From Neoceratodus forsteri (lineage: Eukaryota > Chordata > Ceratodontiformes > Ceratodontidae), in NCBI GenBank assembly GCA_016271365.2, contig CM028131.1:285639001-285703000 (forward strand): a stretch of DNA of 64,000 bases, in the 5' to 3' direction. Shown in pieces: positions 46,204 through 56,275 of this stretch. The notes beneath the pieces were generated by a model. That model made no database searches and was not told the DNA's origin. It was given only the letters and a program-made list of their open reading frames with translations. The translations under genes were made by a program, and so were the position numbers. How positions within the stretch are numbered: the first letter of the stretch is position 1; each line of letters opens with the position of its first letter.

Positions 46204-48340
46204 TCATTCATGAGAAGGGGTCCCAAAACCCCATGTTGAAAATTTGGTGCCAAATTCCAAAATGACTGTTTTACTTAGCTGCATTTCGTAGTTCCTACGC
46301 AGGCTCGTAAGTTCGCGAATTTTCAATATTTTCACTCCAGATTTTCAACATTACCATTTTATCACACCTTCGTATGAGTAGTACAGCTGTCACTTTTCAC
46401 ATCTTACCCAAAATGTGTTTCCGCCCATGTAGCGCATAATGGCGAAGTCGTGTGCAAAATCAATGTACAGGACAAATTAAGAAAATCACAGTGACACCGT
46501 TCATGAGCAGAGGTCTTAAAATGGCTATGTTGAAAATTTGGTGAAAAAATTCCTCAAAATGACTGTTTTACAAGTGAGCGTTGCGCAGTTCCTACGCACG
46601 CTCGTAAGGTCACGAATTTTCAATATTTTCACTCTAGATTTTCAACATTGCCATTTTACCACACCTTCTTATGAGTAGTACAGCTGTCATTTTTCACATC
46701 TCACCCAAAACGTGTTTCCGCCCATGTAGCGCACAATGGTGCAGTCAGTGTGCGAGATCAATGTACGGGACAAATTAAGAAAATCACAGTGGCACTGCTC
46801 ATGAGGTGAGGTGTTAAATTGGCTATGTTGAAAATTTGGTGAAAAAATTCCAAAAAATGACTGTTTTACAAGCATGCGTTGTACAGTTCCTATGCACGCT
46901 CGTAAGTTCGCGAATTTTCAATATTTTCACTCCAGATTTCCAACATTGCCATTTTACCACACCTTCTTATGAGCAGTACAGCTGTCATTTTTCACATCTC
47001 ACCCAAAATGTGTTTCCGCCCATGTAACGCACAATGGCGCAGTCGAGTGTGCGAAATCAATGTATGGGACAAATTAAGAAAATCACAGTGACACTGTTCA
47101 TGAGCAGAGGTCTTAAAATGGCTATGTTGAAAATTTGGTGAAAAAATTCCTAAAAATGACTGTTTTTCGAGCATGCGTTGCGCAGTTCCTACACTCGTAA
47201 GGTCGTGAATTTTCAATATTTTCACTCCAGATTTTCAACATTGCCATTTTACCACACCTTCTTATGGGTAGTACAGCTGCCATTTTTCACATCTCACCCA
47301 AACACGTGTTTCCGCCCGTGTAGCGCACAATGGCGCAGTCGGTGTGCGAGATCAATGTACGGGACAAATTAAGAAAATCACAGTGACACTGTTCATGAGC
47401 AGAGGTCTTAAAATGGCTATGTTGAAAATTTGGTGAAAAAATTCCTAAAAATGACTTTTACAAGCGTGCATTGCACAGTTCCTATGCATGCCCGTAGGTT
47501 TGCAAACTTAATATTTTCACTCCAGATTTTCAACATTGCTACTTTATTACACTTCCTTATGAACAGTACAGCTGCAATTTTTCATATGTCGCCCAAAATG
47601 TGTTTTCGCACATGTAGCGCACAATGGGGCTGTTGGTGTGCGAAAGCAATGTTTAGGACAGATGAAGAAAATCACAGTTACACTGTTCATGAGCAGAGGT
47701 CTTAAAATGGCTATGTTGAAAATTTGGTGACAAAAGTCCATAAAATGACTGTGTTACAAGTGAGCATTGCGCAGTTTCCACGCACCCTCGTTAGTTCATG
47801 ACTTTGTAATATTTCAGTTCAGATTTTCACCACTGGCATTTTTCCACACTTCCTTATCAACAGTACAGCTGTCATTTTTCACAACATGGCTGAAGTGTGT
47901 TTTCACACTTTCAGCGCAGAGATGCGTGGTCACTGTGGGAAATCATTGTTCGGCACAGATAAAGAAAATCACAGTGACACTGTTCATGATCTGAGGCACC
48001 AAAATGCCCGAGTTGACAATCTGCTGTAAAAATTCCCCAACCTAATTATATTACGGGTGTGTGTTGCACAGTTCCTATGTACGCTCGTGACTTCACCATT
48101 TTTTTAAATATTTTTACTACAGATTTGCAACATTGCCATTTTTTACACCTCCCCATGAACAGTACAGCTGTGATTGTTTACATCCTGTTCGGAATGTTTT
48201 TGCACCTGTGGTGCTAAATGCCGTAGTCACTGTGCATAAGCAGCTTTTGGCTAACAAACTGATATTCCCCCTGTTCATGAGGTGGGGTCACAAAACAAAC
48301 ATGTTGAAAATTTGGAGTGAAAATACCAACGAATGCCTGA
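46204..48340. repeat. Satellite array, about 296-bp unit, about 7-8 copies
   Basis: The phrase gttgaaaatttggtg recurs at 46236, 46530, 46828, 47127, 47422, 47716, about 48012 (diverged) and 48303, giving periods of 290-299. Other fixed phrases are cactccagattttcaacatt, cttatgagtagtacagctgt, gtgtttccgcccatgtagcg and cacagtgacactgttcatga. The four central copies are nearly identical, the outer ones diverged, as expected if exchange homogenises the middle. Each unit contains cctacgcacgctcgtaag, a locally dyad-rich segment. No protein is encoded. Confidence 0.93.
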
Positions 48341-48364
48341 GGTATTAGGGTTTCCAACTATAAC

Positions 48365-48702
48365 GCCCAACCCTGTAGAGAATGACAGGCATCGGGGTGT
48401 GACTTGGGATTCTTGCCTGTGATGCTCATACCATTCCACACCCTGCAGTCAGTGAGAGGCATCGAGGTATGCCTTGGACTCTTCAGCCCCAAACTTCACC
48501 CCATTCTCCTATATCGCACCCATCTCACCATATTTCCTAATGAAATGGGGTGTGCATAAGGGCCAAAGACCCCAAGGAACACCGTGACACTTTTCAGTGT
48601 CTGCAGGGTGGGGTGTGGTGAAATGGCGTGGCCGTTATGCCTGACGACCCAAACGCACACTCCAATGCCTGTCACTCTCTGCAGGGTGGTGGTGGGGTTG
48701 GC
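48365..48702. repeat. Foldback at the right end of the satellite insertion
   Basis: The arms gcccaaccctgtagagaatg...acaggcatcg (48365 on) and the complement of cctgtcactctctgcagggt...ggttggc (to 48702) align over about 150 bp with many mismatches, centre near 48525. Each arm also contains two direct copies of a ccctgcag...ggcat(c/t)g phrase, so the arms themselves are duplicated. Confidence 0.75.
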
Positions 48703-49872
48703 TTCAGTTCAATACTTCACTGACATTCCTATTACGCAGCTCTGTAACTTCTACACTACCACTGCCAATGCCAGCAAGCAAACATTCGGCATTGACAAAT
48801 GCTTGTTATATATGCTGTGAGAACAGGAGGAGTATGAGCACAGTTGTGCTCTGCCCAAGTCGTAATGTTTAGGTAGCGTCTCAGTTAGTTGGGGCATCTC
48901 AGGCTGAGACAGTTTGTCTAGTGCAGAGACAGGTGGCAGCCATTTTGAGAAAACCCCAGAGGGAGGCTTTAAAGCTCTGGTGCGAGGGAGAGGAGTGAGT
49001 GCTAGTTGGAAGAGAGTTCCAAACCCTGGGCGCATACGCAGCAGAAGGCTCGGTCACCCATTTGTGTGCGGGTTTTAGGTACCAGGAGGGCATGGGAGCC
49101 GCTGGATCGCAGGTTGTAGGAGGGTGTAGCAAGAACAAGGGTCTCAGCAAGGTTTTGAGGGTGGCAGTTCTGACAATATTGTCAATGAAGTTGCCCATGA
49201 CATAAGAGCGGTGAGTTTCGGTGGGAGCCACTCAAGCCGGGTGTAAAGCTCACATCGGTGAGTGAGGCAGGGGGCTGAGAGTGCAAAATGGCATATGTTG
49301 TTGTACGCTGAGTCCCACTTTACTAGACTAGTTTTTGCAATGTGGGCAAAGGTGATTAGTCTGTAGCAAAGCGTGGGTAGGAGGACTCCCCTGGCTAGAG
49401 CAAGACGGGCAGCTGGAGTTAGACAGCTTTTTGCTCTGTAAGCCTGACCCAGCTTGCAGTTTGAGGCCTTGCATGTATTTCGTATGTGCAGGTTCATATC
49501 CAGCTGCGGGTCAAGGGTCACCCCCAGGTACTTGACCTAGCCTGCGACAGTCAGCGGTGACCCATCAGCCCCGAAGATCTGTAGTGAATCCGGGGCGGCT
49601 TTTAACTTAGCTGCTGAGCCAAATAGCATGACCTGCATCTTCTGTAGGTTAATAACAAGTTTATGGTCCTGCAACCAAATTTGGATGTGGTCGAAGTCCG
49701 AGTTTAGTTTGGTGTTAATGGTGGCGATGTCCTGGGATTTGGCCATGATGACTAGATCGTCTGCGTACAGCACTGAGGACCCTAGAGTCGGAGCCAAGGG
49801 TAGCTCATTTATGAAGAGAGAGAACAGGAGAGGCCCCAGGACAGAGCCCTGGGGGACTCCGTAGTTAACCTG

Positions 49873-50480
49873 CACATTGTTCTGGCTTTCCCTCAGGACA
49901 CCCTCCAGATACTCTGAAGGTGAGCTCTCTCGCTATCTATTTTATATTTTAGTAGCGGCAGCCAATGAGGTGATCACATTGTGCTGGCTTTCCCCCAGGA
50001 CACCATCCAGATACTCTGAAGTGAGCTCCCTGCGCTGTCTATTTTATATTCTAGTAGCGGCAGCTCTTGAGGCTGTCACATTGTGCTGGCTTTCCCCCAG
50101 GACACCCTCCAGATACTCTGAAGGTGAGCTCTCTCGCTATCTATTTTATATTCTAGTAGCGGCAGCCCTTCAGGTGATCACATTGTGCTGGTTCTCCCCC
50201 AGGACACCCTCCAGGTACCCTGAAGGAGAGCTCCCTGCACAATCTATTTTATATTCTAGTAGTGGCAGCCCTTGAAGCATTCACATTGTGCTGGCTTTCT
50301 CCCAGGACACCCTCCATTTCCTCCTGGTATGAAATCTGCCTTAAAATCTTAGAAATGGAGTGATTAACGTTCAGGCTAAGACTTCAAACGGAAAAATTCA
50401 AAGACAGATGGCTCCCTTTTTTCCCCTACGTGGCTTTTAAGGAACAGAGAGATGTTCTGGAGGTCCTAGTGGAACAGGCC
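49873..50480 (+). pseudogene. L1-B ORF2 (part 2): in-frame 102-bp repeats and C-terminus
   Basis: After the LINE the L1 frame resumes. The segment equivalent to 44665-44766 is tandemly repeated: gacacc(c/a)tcc(a/c) begins at 49897, 49999, 50101, 50203 and 50306, periods 102, 102, 102 and 103. As 102 is divisible by three, the frame 49877-50275 reads a 34-residue repeat, 'TPSRYSEGELSRYLFYILVA' plus 'AALEVITLCWLSPR', about four times. The parent segment at 44686 reads 'HPPDTLKVSSLHYLFYIRVA'. The final L1 ORF2 residues follow at about 50320-50480 with 'EKFKDRWLPFFPYVAF'. The duplication predates the LINE insertion, since repeat sequence lies on both sides. Confidence 0.85.
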
Positions 50481-50844
50481 TGAGGGAGAGGAATCTGCAT
50501 AAGCCCTAACATTCCTTCTCTTTTTGACATGATATTTAAAGTCTTGAACATAAATCCACCCCCAGTAGTTTAGTACCCATGGGCTCTGGAGGGGCTGGAA
50601 TACGATCTTTACATAGAAAAGAGCTGAATCTCTGAATCTTAGTAAACTCCGAGTAGAGAATTCAGCCCCCTGCAGGCACCATGTCCACCCCTCTTGGTTG
50701 ATTATAGAAGTTTCCCTCTTGACTGACCCCAACCCCACCCCTCTCTTTCTTTCCTTCTTCATCATTTCTTTACTGTTATTTCTTTTTCCATTTCCCTGTG
50801 GATACCTCTCTTTCCTTTGTCTCCTTCTTAATGTGTGATTTATT
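50481..50844 (+). other. L1-B 3' UTR or flank
   Basis: Non-coding, pyrimidine-rich toward the right. No poly-A is visible before the L2 copy begins, so the L1 3' end is probably cut or decayed. Confidence 0.5.
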
Positions 50845-52535
50845 TTTCTCTTCAAGGTTTGTTCCTCACTGGCAGGTCACAGAGAGTGATATTGAGGAAG
50901 TTTTACTTGTCTCCTGTGCCCTTGCAATGTGGGGTCCCACAGGGCTCCGTTCTGTCCCCCATGTTGTTCGCGATGTACATGCTGTCACTGGGAGACTTCA
51001 TAAGATGGTATGAACTGAGTTTTTACTGCTATGCAGATAACACTCAGCTATATCTGTCTTTTGTACCCAAGCAACAGGGGATGGTCTTGGTCTTTAACAA
51101 CTGCCTCGCGGAGATCCAGGGCTGGATGAGGGCCAACTGATTGAATTTGAATCCAGACAGGAATGAGGTACTGATTTTTGAACCTGTCCACCAGAGGGGG
51201 GATGGTGCAATCTGGGAAAGTCTTAGGGCTCAGGCTTGGGGACTCCCATTTGCTTACATCTGACAAGGCGAGGGATCTTGGCGCAGTTCTGGACCATGGT
51301 TTGACACTGAAAGCACAGGTGTCAGACGTGGTCTGGACTTCCTTTCAGAACCTGAGGAACATCACCAGAATCAAGCATCTAGTACCCTCTGGTGATCTGC
51401 CGACACTGGCCCATGCTTTTGTGACTTTGCACCTAGATTACTGCAATGCCCTGTACCTAGGGCTTCCGGGGTAGATCTCTGCCACCTGCAGCTAGTGCAG
51501 AATGCGGCTGCCAGGTTGTTGACCAGCCTGTCTAGGTCATGTCATATTACACCTGTCTTGTACTATCTGCACTGGCTGCCAGTTAGGTGGGGGATCTCCT
51601 TCAAGGTCGGTTAGTAGACTGTGATGATGGTGACCACGATTGAGCGTGTTCAAAAAAGGCGACTCAGACATGGCACCTGTGCACAGGGCTACCTAGCAGG
51701 GACGGCAATCGGATAGGAGGTTCGGCGAATATAGCGACAGGATGTAGCTATGTATGCATGCATGCATGCGTGTAGGGGAGGGACCACGCTGTGCAACAGG
51801 CAGAAGGGGAGGGAGGATTTGTGGGGTGTAGTGTACTGGTGGGCTGCTGAGCTGGTCGTGTGGCATGATGGGTTGGTGGCAGTCTGGGGTTGGGAGGGTG
51901 TTGGGTTTGTTTCTGGGTGCACTCGTGGTTTTTGCACTGGGTCTTTTTTTTTTTTTCCTTTGCACCCCCCTCAACATGCACCCCGCTAGAGTTGAGAATC
52001 CTTTAGTAGGGTGGTGCGGGGGGTTGTAAAAATGAAAACCTAAGTCTCCAGAGCTCTTGATGTTTGCCGTGAGTGTACATTGCCTTTCTACGATCACTGT
52101 TATCACATGAAACTGGTCGGTTTGCTGACCTATAAAGCCCAACACGGTCAAGGGCCTGGATACCTGCAAGACCTCCTTTGTCCCTATCACCCCCTCTACT
52201 CCCTCTGTTCTGCAGATGAGGGACTATTAGGGATTCTAAGGTTTGCACTGAAGTCATCAGTTGCATGGGCATTTTCTTGAATGGCACCCACCATCTGGAA
52301 CTCTCTCCCACGTTTCATCAGGGAGAGTCCCTCCTTAGAGATTTTTAGAAGGGACCTAAAGACCCATTTGTTTGAAGAACCATTTATGTTGTAAATTACC
52401 TGATTGATTGCTGATATAATATACATTTTATGGTATTTAAATTTAGAGGTTTGATTTTAGTGATGTTTTTATTCTTTGTAAAGCGCTTTGATTCGCAATG
52501 AAAGTTGAGCTATAATAAATAAAACTTGAACTTTA
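50845..52535 (+). mobile_element. L2 LINE, 5'-truncated, with a ~0.5 kb insertion
   Basis: On + the RT part has 'CGVPQGSVLSPMLFAMYMLS' (about 50925-50985) and the active site 'CYADNTQLYLS' (51031-51060), where Asn replaces the second Asp. Frames then give 'ARDLGAVLDHGLTLKAQVSD', 'LHLDYCNALYLGLPG' (51430-51474) and 'LVQNAAARLLTSLSRSCHI'. At about 51612 the frame breaks at '...FKVG' and resumes near 52105 with 'KLVGLLTYKAQHGQGPGYL', then 'MAPTIWNSLPRFIRE'. The 3' end at 52480-52535 carries aagcgctttgattcgcaatg and a short aaaacttgaac tail. It resembles the L2 at 21163 but the two are not the same subfamily. Confidence 0.9.
51615..52104. mobile_element. Insertion of unknown type inside the L2 copy
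   Basis: About 490 bp separate the two halves of one L2 reading frame; ggtcgg is present at both edges (51604-51609 and 52111-52116), possibly a short duplication. The insert includes a (GCAT)n run (tatgcatgcatgcatgcgtg near 51754-51773) and a T13 run near 51947. I see no inverted ends and cannot name it. Confidence 0.6.
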
Positions 52536-53349
52536 AAACTTGACACTACTGCTTCCTGTTCTACCCTTTTTACTTCCCCAGCCCTTCTGCCATCTCCCCT
52601 TCCCTTCTTTTGTACTCTTACAACTGTCTACTTTTCTTCCCCACTTCCCTTCTTAGTTGCACCCCCTGTATTCCCATTTCAATTGCACTCTGACCTCCCA
52701 GCCTCACTACTTCTCCTTTCTTCCACCCTACCTCCCCTGACACTCCTTACTATTCCAGTTTCCCTTGCCTTGCCCTCCTTCTACTGTCTTCATCCCTTGT
52801 AACTTCCCTTGATCCCCCTCCACAGTTTGACCTTACCTTCCTTATCTGAGTCCCACCTTGGCCCCCCCTTTCCTCTATTGTACTCAGCAGTTGGAATCTA
52901 TTCCTCACTGGTACCTCTGTGGATGCAACCACTCCCTTCTTTCCCTGCTGGAGTCCTTCCTTCCCTCCCATGGTTCTCCTTCCAGCCTCTCTAGGATTCC
53001 TCTCCTTCTGGGATAGAGGGATCCAATGCATCTAGACCCGCCCTCTCCTGTCCTCCCACTAAAGCTTATTCCTTCATCTTGTTCCGTTCCACTATACTTT
53101 TTCTTCCCTCCTGATCATTCCTGCACTCCCTTCTCCCTACCAGTATCCCCACTTCCATCCTTACCATCTGTGCTTCAGCCATCAAGAAACCTATCCTCCT
53201 GCATACTGGGCTACTCCGTCTCCCACACTGTCCACTGGAATACTGCTGCCCCTCTTCCCTCTTGCTGTCTGTACATGTTACCTCCTCCCTAAACTGCTTC
53301 ATGGGACAAACCCTTGAAACACATCACAGTATCCCTATGCTGTCCTCTT
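52536..53349. repeat. Pyrimidine-rich low-complexity stretch
   Basis: The + strand is dominated by C and T runs (ccttcttcc, ctcccttc, cttccctcc) for about 800 bp. It may be old satellite or simple-sequence expansion. It could form triplex-type structures in principle. No gene. Confidence 0.6.
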
Positions 53350-53583
53350 ACCTTTCCATGGGTAGGTAGTAGTCCTATATTTTCCTGTCACCCTCCTTCC
53401 CTAGCTAGGGAGCAGTTACACTTTCCTAGTTAATCTCTCCTAGTTAACCTGCATCTGTAGATCTACCCTAGATGGATAACTACTATTCCTTAGTTTCCCT
53501 GCCTCCGAATGTCTATTCCAGCTAGGGAGAATTATCAGTCCCTTAGCTCCCTGTCCTCTCAATCCCACCTAGACAGGCAGTAG
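53350..53583. repeat. 52-bp minisatellite, left part
   Basis: Diverged copies of a unit like ctgcctctgtaggcctaccc then cagatagggagtagttac and tatcccttagt occur with phase points near 53409, 53461, 53513 and 53567. The array is cut at 53583 by a LINE tail and resumes at about 55245. Confidence 0.75.
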
Positions 53584-55244
53584 ATTCATTTATTTATTTA
53601 TTTCAAAAGTTTCGCCAGGAAAGACATACTGAACGGATAAATAGCTCATTTCCAGATGTGCCCTGGGAAGGGGAAGAGGAGTTTGGGAAACAATAATTTA
53701 AACAGTACAATAAATCAACAGTCAGAACGATAAATTATACAGCACAATAAAACTAGCACTAGCACTAGGAATTTATACAAGAAACAGGTCTGAGGGCCAG
53801 CCCATATGGTTTCAAGGAAAAAAAGTACATTACACAGACCGGGGACACAAAGGGCTAGATTGCTGTAGGGAGGAGGGGAGAGCAAAGATGGGGGGTGTAA
53901 AACAAGAGCAGATCAAGGGGAAAAAAAGGAGGAAGAGGCCCTGCAGAGGGATCTGGATACACTGGATAGGTGGACTCGCACCTGGAGATTAAATTTTAAT
54001 TCCTCCAATTACAAGGTGTTACACCTGGGGAGTGGAAACACCAAGCATAGGTACACCCTAGGAGAGGACGTATTGCAGGCCACAACAGGGGAGAAAGACC
54101 TGGGAGTCCTGGTGGATGTAAACATGAACAATTTAGAGCAGTGCAGGAGGGCTGCAGCCAAGGCAAACAGGAAGCTGGGCTGCATCGCAAAGGGGATTAC
54201 CTCAAGGAGCAGGGAAGTGATTCTGCCGTTGTACAATGGCCTGGTTAGGCCACACCTTGAGTACTGCGTGCGGTACTGGAGGCCACACTTAAGGAGGGAC
54301 ATCCAGCTCCTGGAGAAGGTTCAGAAGAGAGCAAACAAACTTATCCAGGGGCTGAAGGAATTGACGTATGAAGAGAGGCTACAGGAACTTGATCTGTTCT
54401 CGCTGGAGGAGAGGAGGGACCGGGGGACATGATTGAAGTCTTTAAGTACCTAAAGGGAATTAATAGGGTAAATAGAGATGGAATTTTTAGACTGGGGGGG
54501 TCACCAGAGGATATAATTGGAAGCTCGAAGGTAGAAGGATGAGGGGGGAAAGGAGGAGGAGGTTTTTCACAGAGAGGGTGGTGGAACTGTGGAATGCGCT
54601 GCCCGGGGAGCTGATAATGGCTTCTATGGTGGTAGGTTTCAAGAGAGGGTGCAACAGGTACAGGCACGGTAAGAAGCAAGGGTTGGCGAGGCCCGGTGGG
54701 CTGGGATGGGGGGAAAGAGAAACAGGGAATGGAAACAGAGAAATGGCTTCAGGACCCACCCAGGGTTCTGAGGCATGAGCAGACTTGATAGACCATAAGG
54801 CCTACTCTGCTGGCAACTAGTATGTTAGTATGTTAAGAGGGTAATAGACAAGTGGAGCAGGGACTGGGTTCAGGAGCAATTTCAGGAGTGACAGATGAAG
54901 TCATGGAGAAGAGAGGACAGAGAGTGTATGGAAGAGGAAGAATGGCTGGTTAGGGGGAGAGAGTTCCAGAGTTTAGGAAAGCGGTAAGAGAAGGCAGCCT
55001 GGCCAGTGACGGATTTCCTAGAAGGGAGCGCAAAGGAGCGATAGCTGAGTTACAAAGGAGTAAAATGAGGGTGGCGGGGGGGGGGTAAGGTATGAGGGGA
55101 GGGAGGCAAGGGAGAAACAATGAGTTAGGTGTCTAGTTTCAAGGGAGGAGAGGGAAAGGGAGGAGTATAAGGGACAGGGGTGTGTGCAGGGTAGACAGTC
55201 CAAGGCAAAGCAACAGAAGGAGTGAAAAAGATACAATCACTTAG
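53584..55244 (-). mobile_element. (TAAA)n-tailed LINE copy, split by CR1
   Basis: The 3' end reads on + as atttatttatttatttcaaa then gccaggaaagacatactgaa (53584-53630), matching the SINE tail at 16420 and the LINE tails at 44767 and 1031. Sequence up to about 53925 is 3' UTR. After the CR1 copy it continues at 54836, where gagagagttccagagtttag (about 54957) parallels gaagagagttccaaaccctg of LINE copy B (49010). The copy is strongly diverged from copies A and B. It lies within the 52-bp minisatellite. Confidence 0.75.
53925..54835 (+). mobile_element. CR1, 5'-truncated, nearly intact frame
   Basis: On + from 53935 the frame gives 'DLDTLDRWTRTWRLNFNSSN', then 'DLGVLVDVNMNNLEQCRRAA', '[20 protein letters not shown]' (54220-54270), 'LLEKVQKRANKLIQGLKELT' and 'LFSLEERRDRGT'. 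A frame change near 54430 leads to '[20 protein letters not shown]' and 'RRFFTERVVELWNALPGELI' (54560-54620). The 3' end, cagacttgatagaccataag then gtatgttagtatgtta, lies at 54780-54835. The low damage suggests it is one of the youngest insertions here. Confidence 0.92.
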
Positions 55245-55510
55245 TTTACCTGTCTCTGTAGGCCTACCTCAGACAGGGAGTAATTTCAGTCCTTTAGTGT
55301 TCTGCCTCTGTAGGCCTACCCCCAGAAAGGAAGTAGCTACAATCTCCTAATATCTTGCCTCTGCAGACCTACCCCAGATAGGGAGTGGTTACTATCCCTT
55401 AGTCTCCTGCCTCTGTAGGCTTACCTCAGATAGACAGTAGGCACTATCTCCAAGTATCTTGCCTCTGCAGGCCTACCCCAGGTAGGGAGTAGTTTTAATC
55501 CCCTAGTACT
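55245..55510. repeat. 52-bp minisatellite, right part
   Basis: Five copies with ggcctacc-type phase points at 55261, 55313, 55367, 55419 and 55471, period 52-54. Same unit as 53350-53583, so the LINE/CR1 block was inserted into one array. Confidence 0.88.
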
Positions 55511-55764
55511 CCTGTTTCCACCAGCCTGCCTTGCCCCTATTCCTATCTCACACTCCTGCCCTACCCAGTTCACCCACCTTTTTCACCATTTATATGCTTA
55601 CCTCACCACCTCACCTGTATCCTCCTGGGCAGAACTCCCTGTGGCCTGCAGTCTGCCCTGTGGAAGTCCTGCAGATGTCCCAGAAGCCACTTAGTAAGAC
55701 ACCACACTCCTGCTTCATGGTACGTGTGCTTTGGGTCATTTGGAATTCTGGGAGTTTTAAAGAG
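55511..55764. other. Unassigned stretch
   Basis: No gene or repeat recognised. Confidence 0.4.
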
Positions 55765-56275
55765 ACTACAGTCATCCTTTTGGTAGGCTGCATTCATGTG
55801 TTCAGGTCTGACCTGCAATTGCACCCATTCTGCTTCCTTTGTCCCTCCCTCTGTCCCCATCCTCCTTCTGATCAACCAGCAGCACATCTGAAACTGAGCA
55901 ACAAACTTAAGTGAACTTGGCTGGTCATGATTTCATCTTTGTCCCGAACGTCTGCTCTGCCTTGTATTTCTTCAGCTGTGTAGCTTGCTTTTGCCTGCAT
56001 GTCGAATTTGTACTCTTGACTGCCTTAGAAGACTACAGCTGCCCAACTGGCAGACTGCTGTCATGTGGTCCGGCTGACCTGCAATGGCACCTGTTCTCCC
56101 TCCCTTGTCCTTCCCTCTGTCCCTCACTTCCCTGCCCCCTCCCTCTGATCAGCAATCAGTACATTTGAAATTGAGTAACAAACCATTTGCTTTTAAGCAA
56201 AAGTAAAGCAGTGATCTTGTGCTGGTCATGAGTACATCCCTGTCCTGAGCGGGCTGCTCCGGCTGGCGTCTCCTC
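55765..56275. repeat. Two diverged direct repeats of about 265 bp
   Basis: The segments starting gactacag at about 55763 and 56031 share ctg.cattcatgtg/ctgtcatgtggt, ctgacctgcaat.gcacc, ccttccctctgtccc, ctgatca and gctggtcatga in the same order. They look like an old tandem duplication. Confidence 0.7.

Larger units (their letters stand above)
45219..48805. mobile_element. Satellite-rich insertion with asymmetric inverted ends, possibly Helentron-like
   Basis: The boundaries are exact because LINE copy A (tataaaaatggacc near 586-599) shows the empty site. ttat flanks both sides (45215-45218 and 48806-48809), which can be a 4-bp duplication or microhomology at a T-T target. The first 10 bases, gtttgcttgc, are repeated inverted as gcaagcaaac at 48774-48783, 22 bp inside the other end. 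The left end has a hairpin cttgcac-gcat-gtgcaag (45223-45240); the right end has caatgcc/ggcattg (48766-48794) and caagca/tgcttg (48775-48805). Inside are ~100-bp repeats, a hairpin, eight ~296-bp repeats and a foldback. Asymmetric inverted ends, an end hairpin and a tandem core are known for non-autonomous Helentrons (HINE/DINE-1). No Rep/helicase or transposase is encoded. The class is inference; the insertion is observed. Confidence 0.8.
44767..49872 (-). mobile_element. LINE copy B, (TAAA)n tail, interrupted by a 3.6 kb insertion
   Basis: On -, the 5'-truncated copy starts at 49872 with 'YGVPQGSVLGPLLFSLFINE' (RT motif B, about 49865-49800) and 'VLYADDLVIMAKS' (motif C, intact Asp pair), then, after a stop near 49535, 'LDPQLDMNLHIRNTCKASN' and 'LYTRLEWLPP' to 49144. 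The 3' UTR is cut at 48806, continues at 45218 and ends in the aaataaataaataaat tail at 44767. Copy A (1-1049) is collinear across the cut. It is flanked by cacatt at 44761-44766 and 49873-49878, a likely target duplication inside L1-B ORF2. Excluding the insertion it is about 1.5 kb. Confidence 0.9.

Noticed and set aside
45497..48340. CRISPR array
   Set aside because: The repeats are ~100 and ~296 bp without short direct repeats separated by unique spacers, and the sequence is vertebrate.
45219..48805. Classical Helitron ends (5' TC and 3' CTRR)
   Set aside because: Neither strand ends in CTRR and there is no 5' TC, so canonical Helitron was rejected in favour of a Helentron-like or unknown class.
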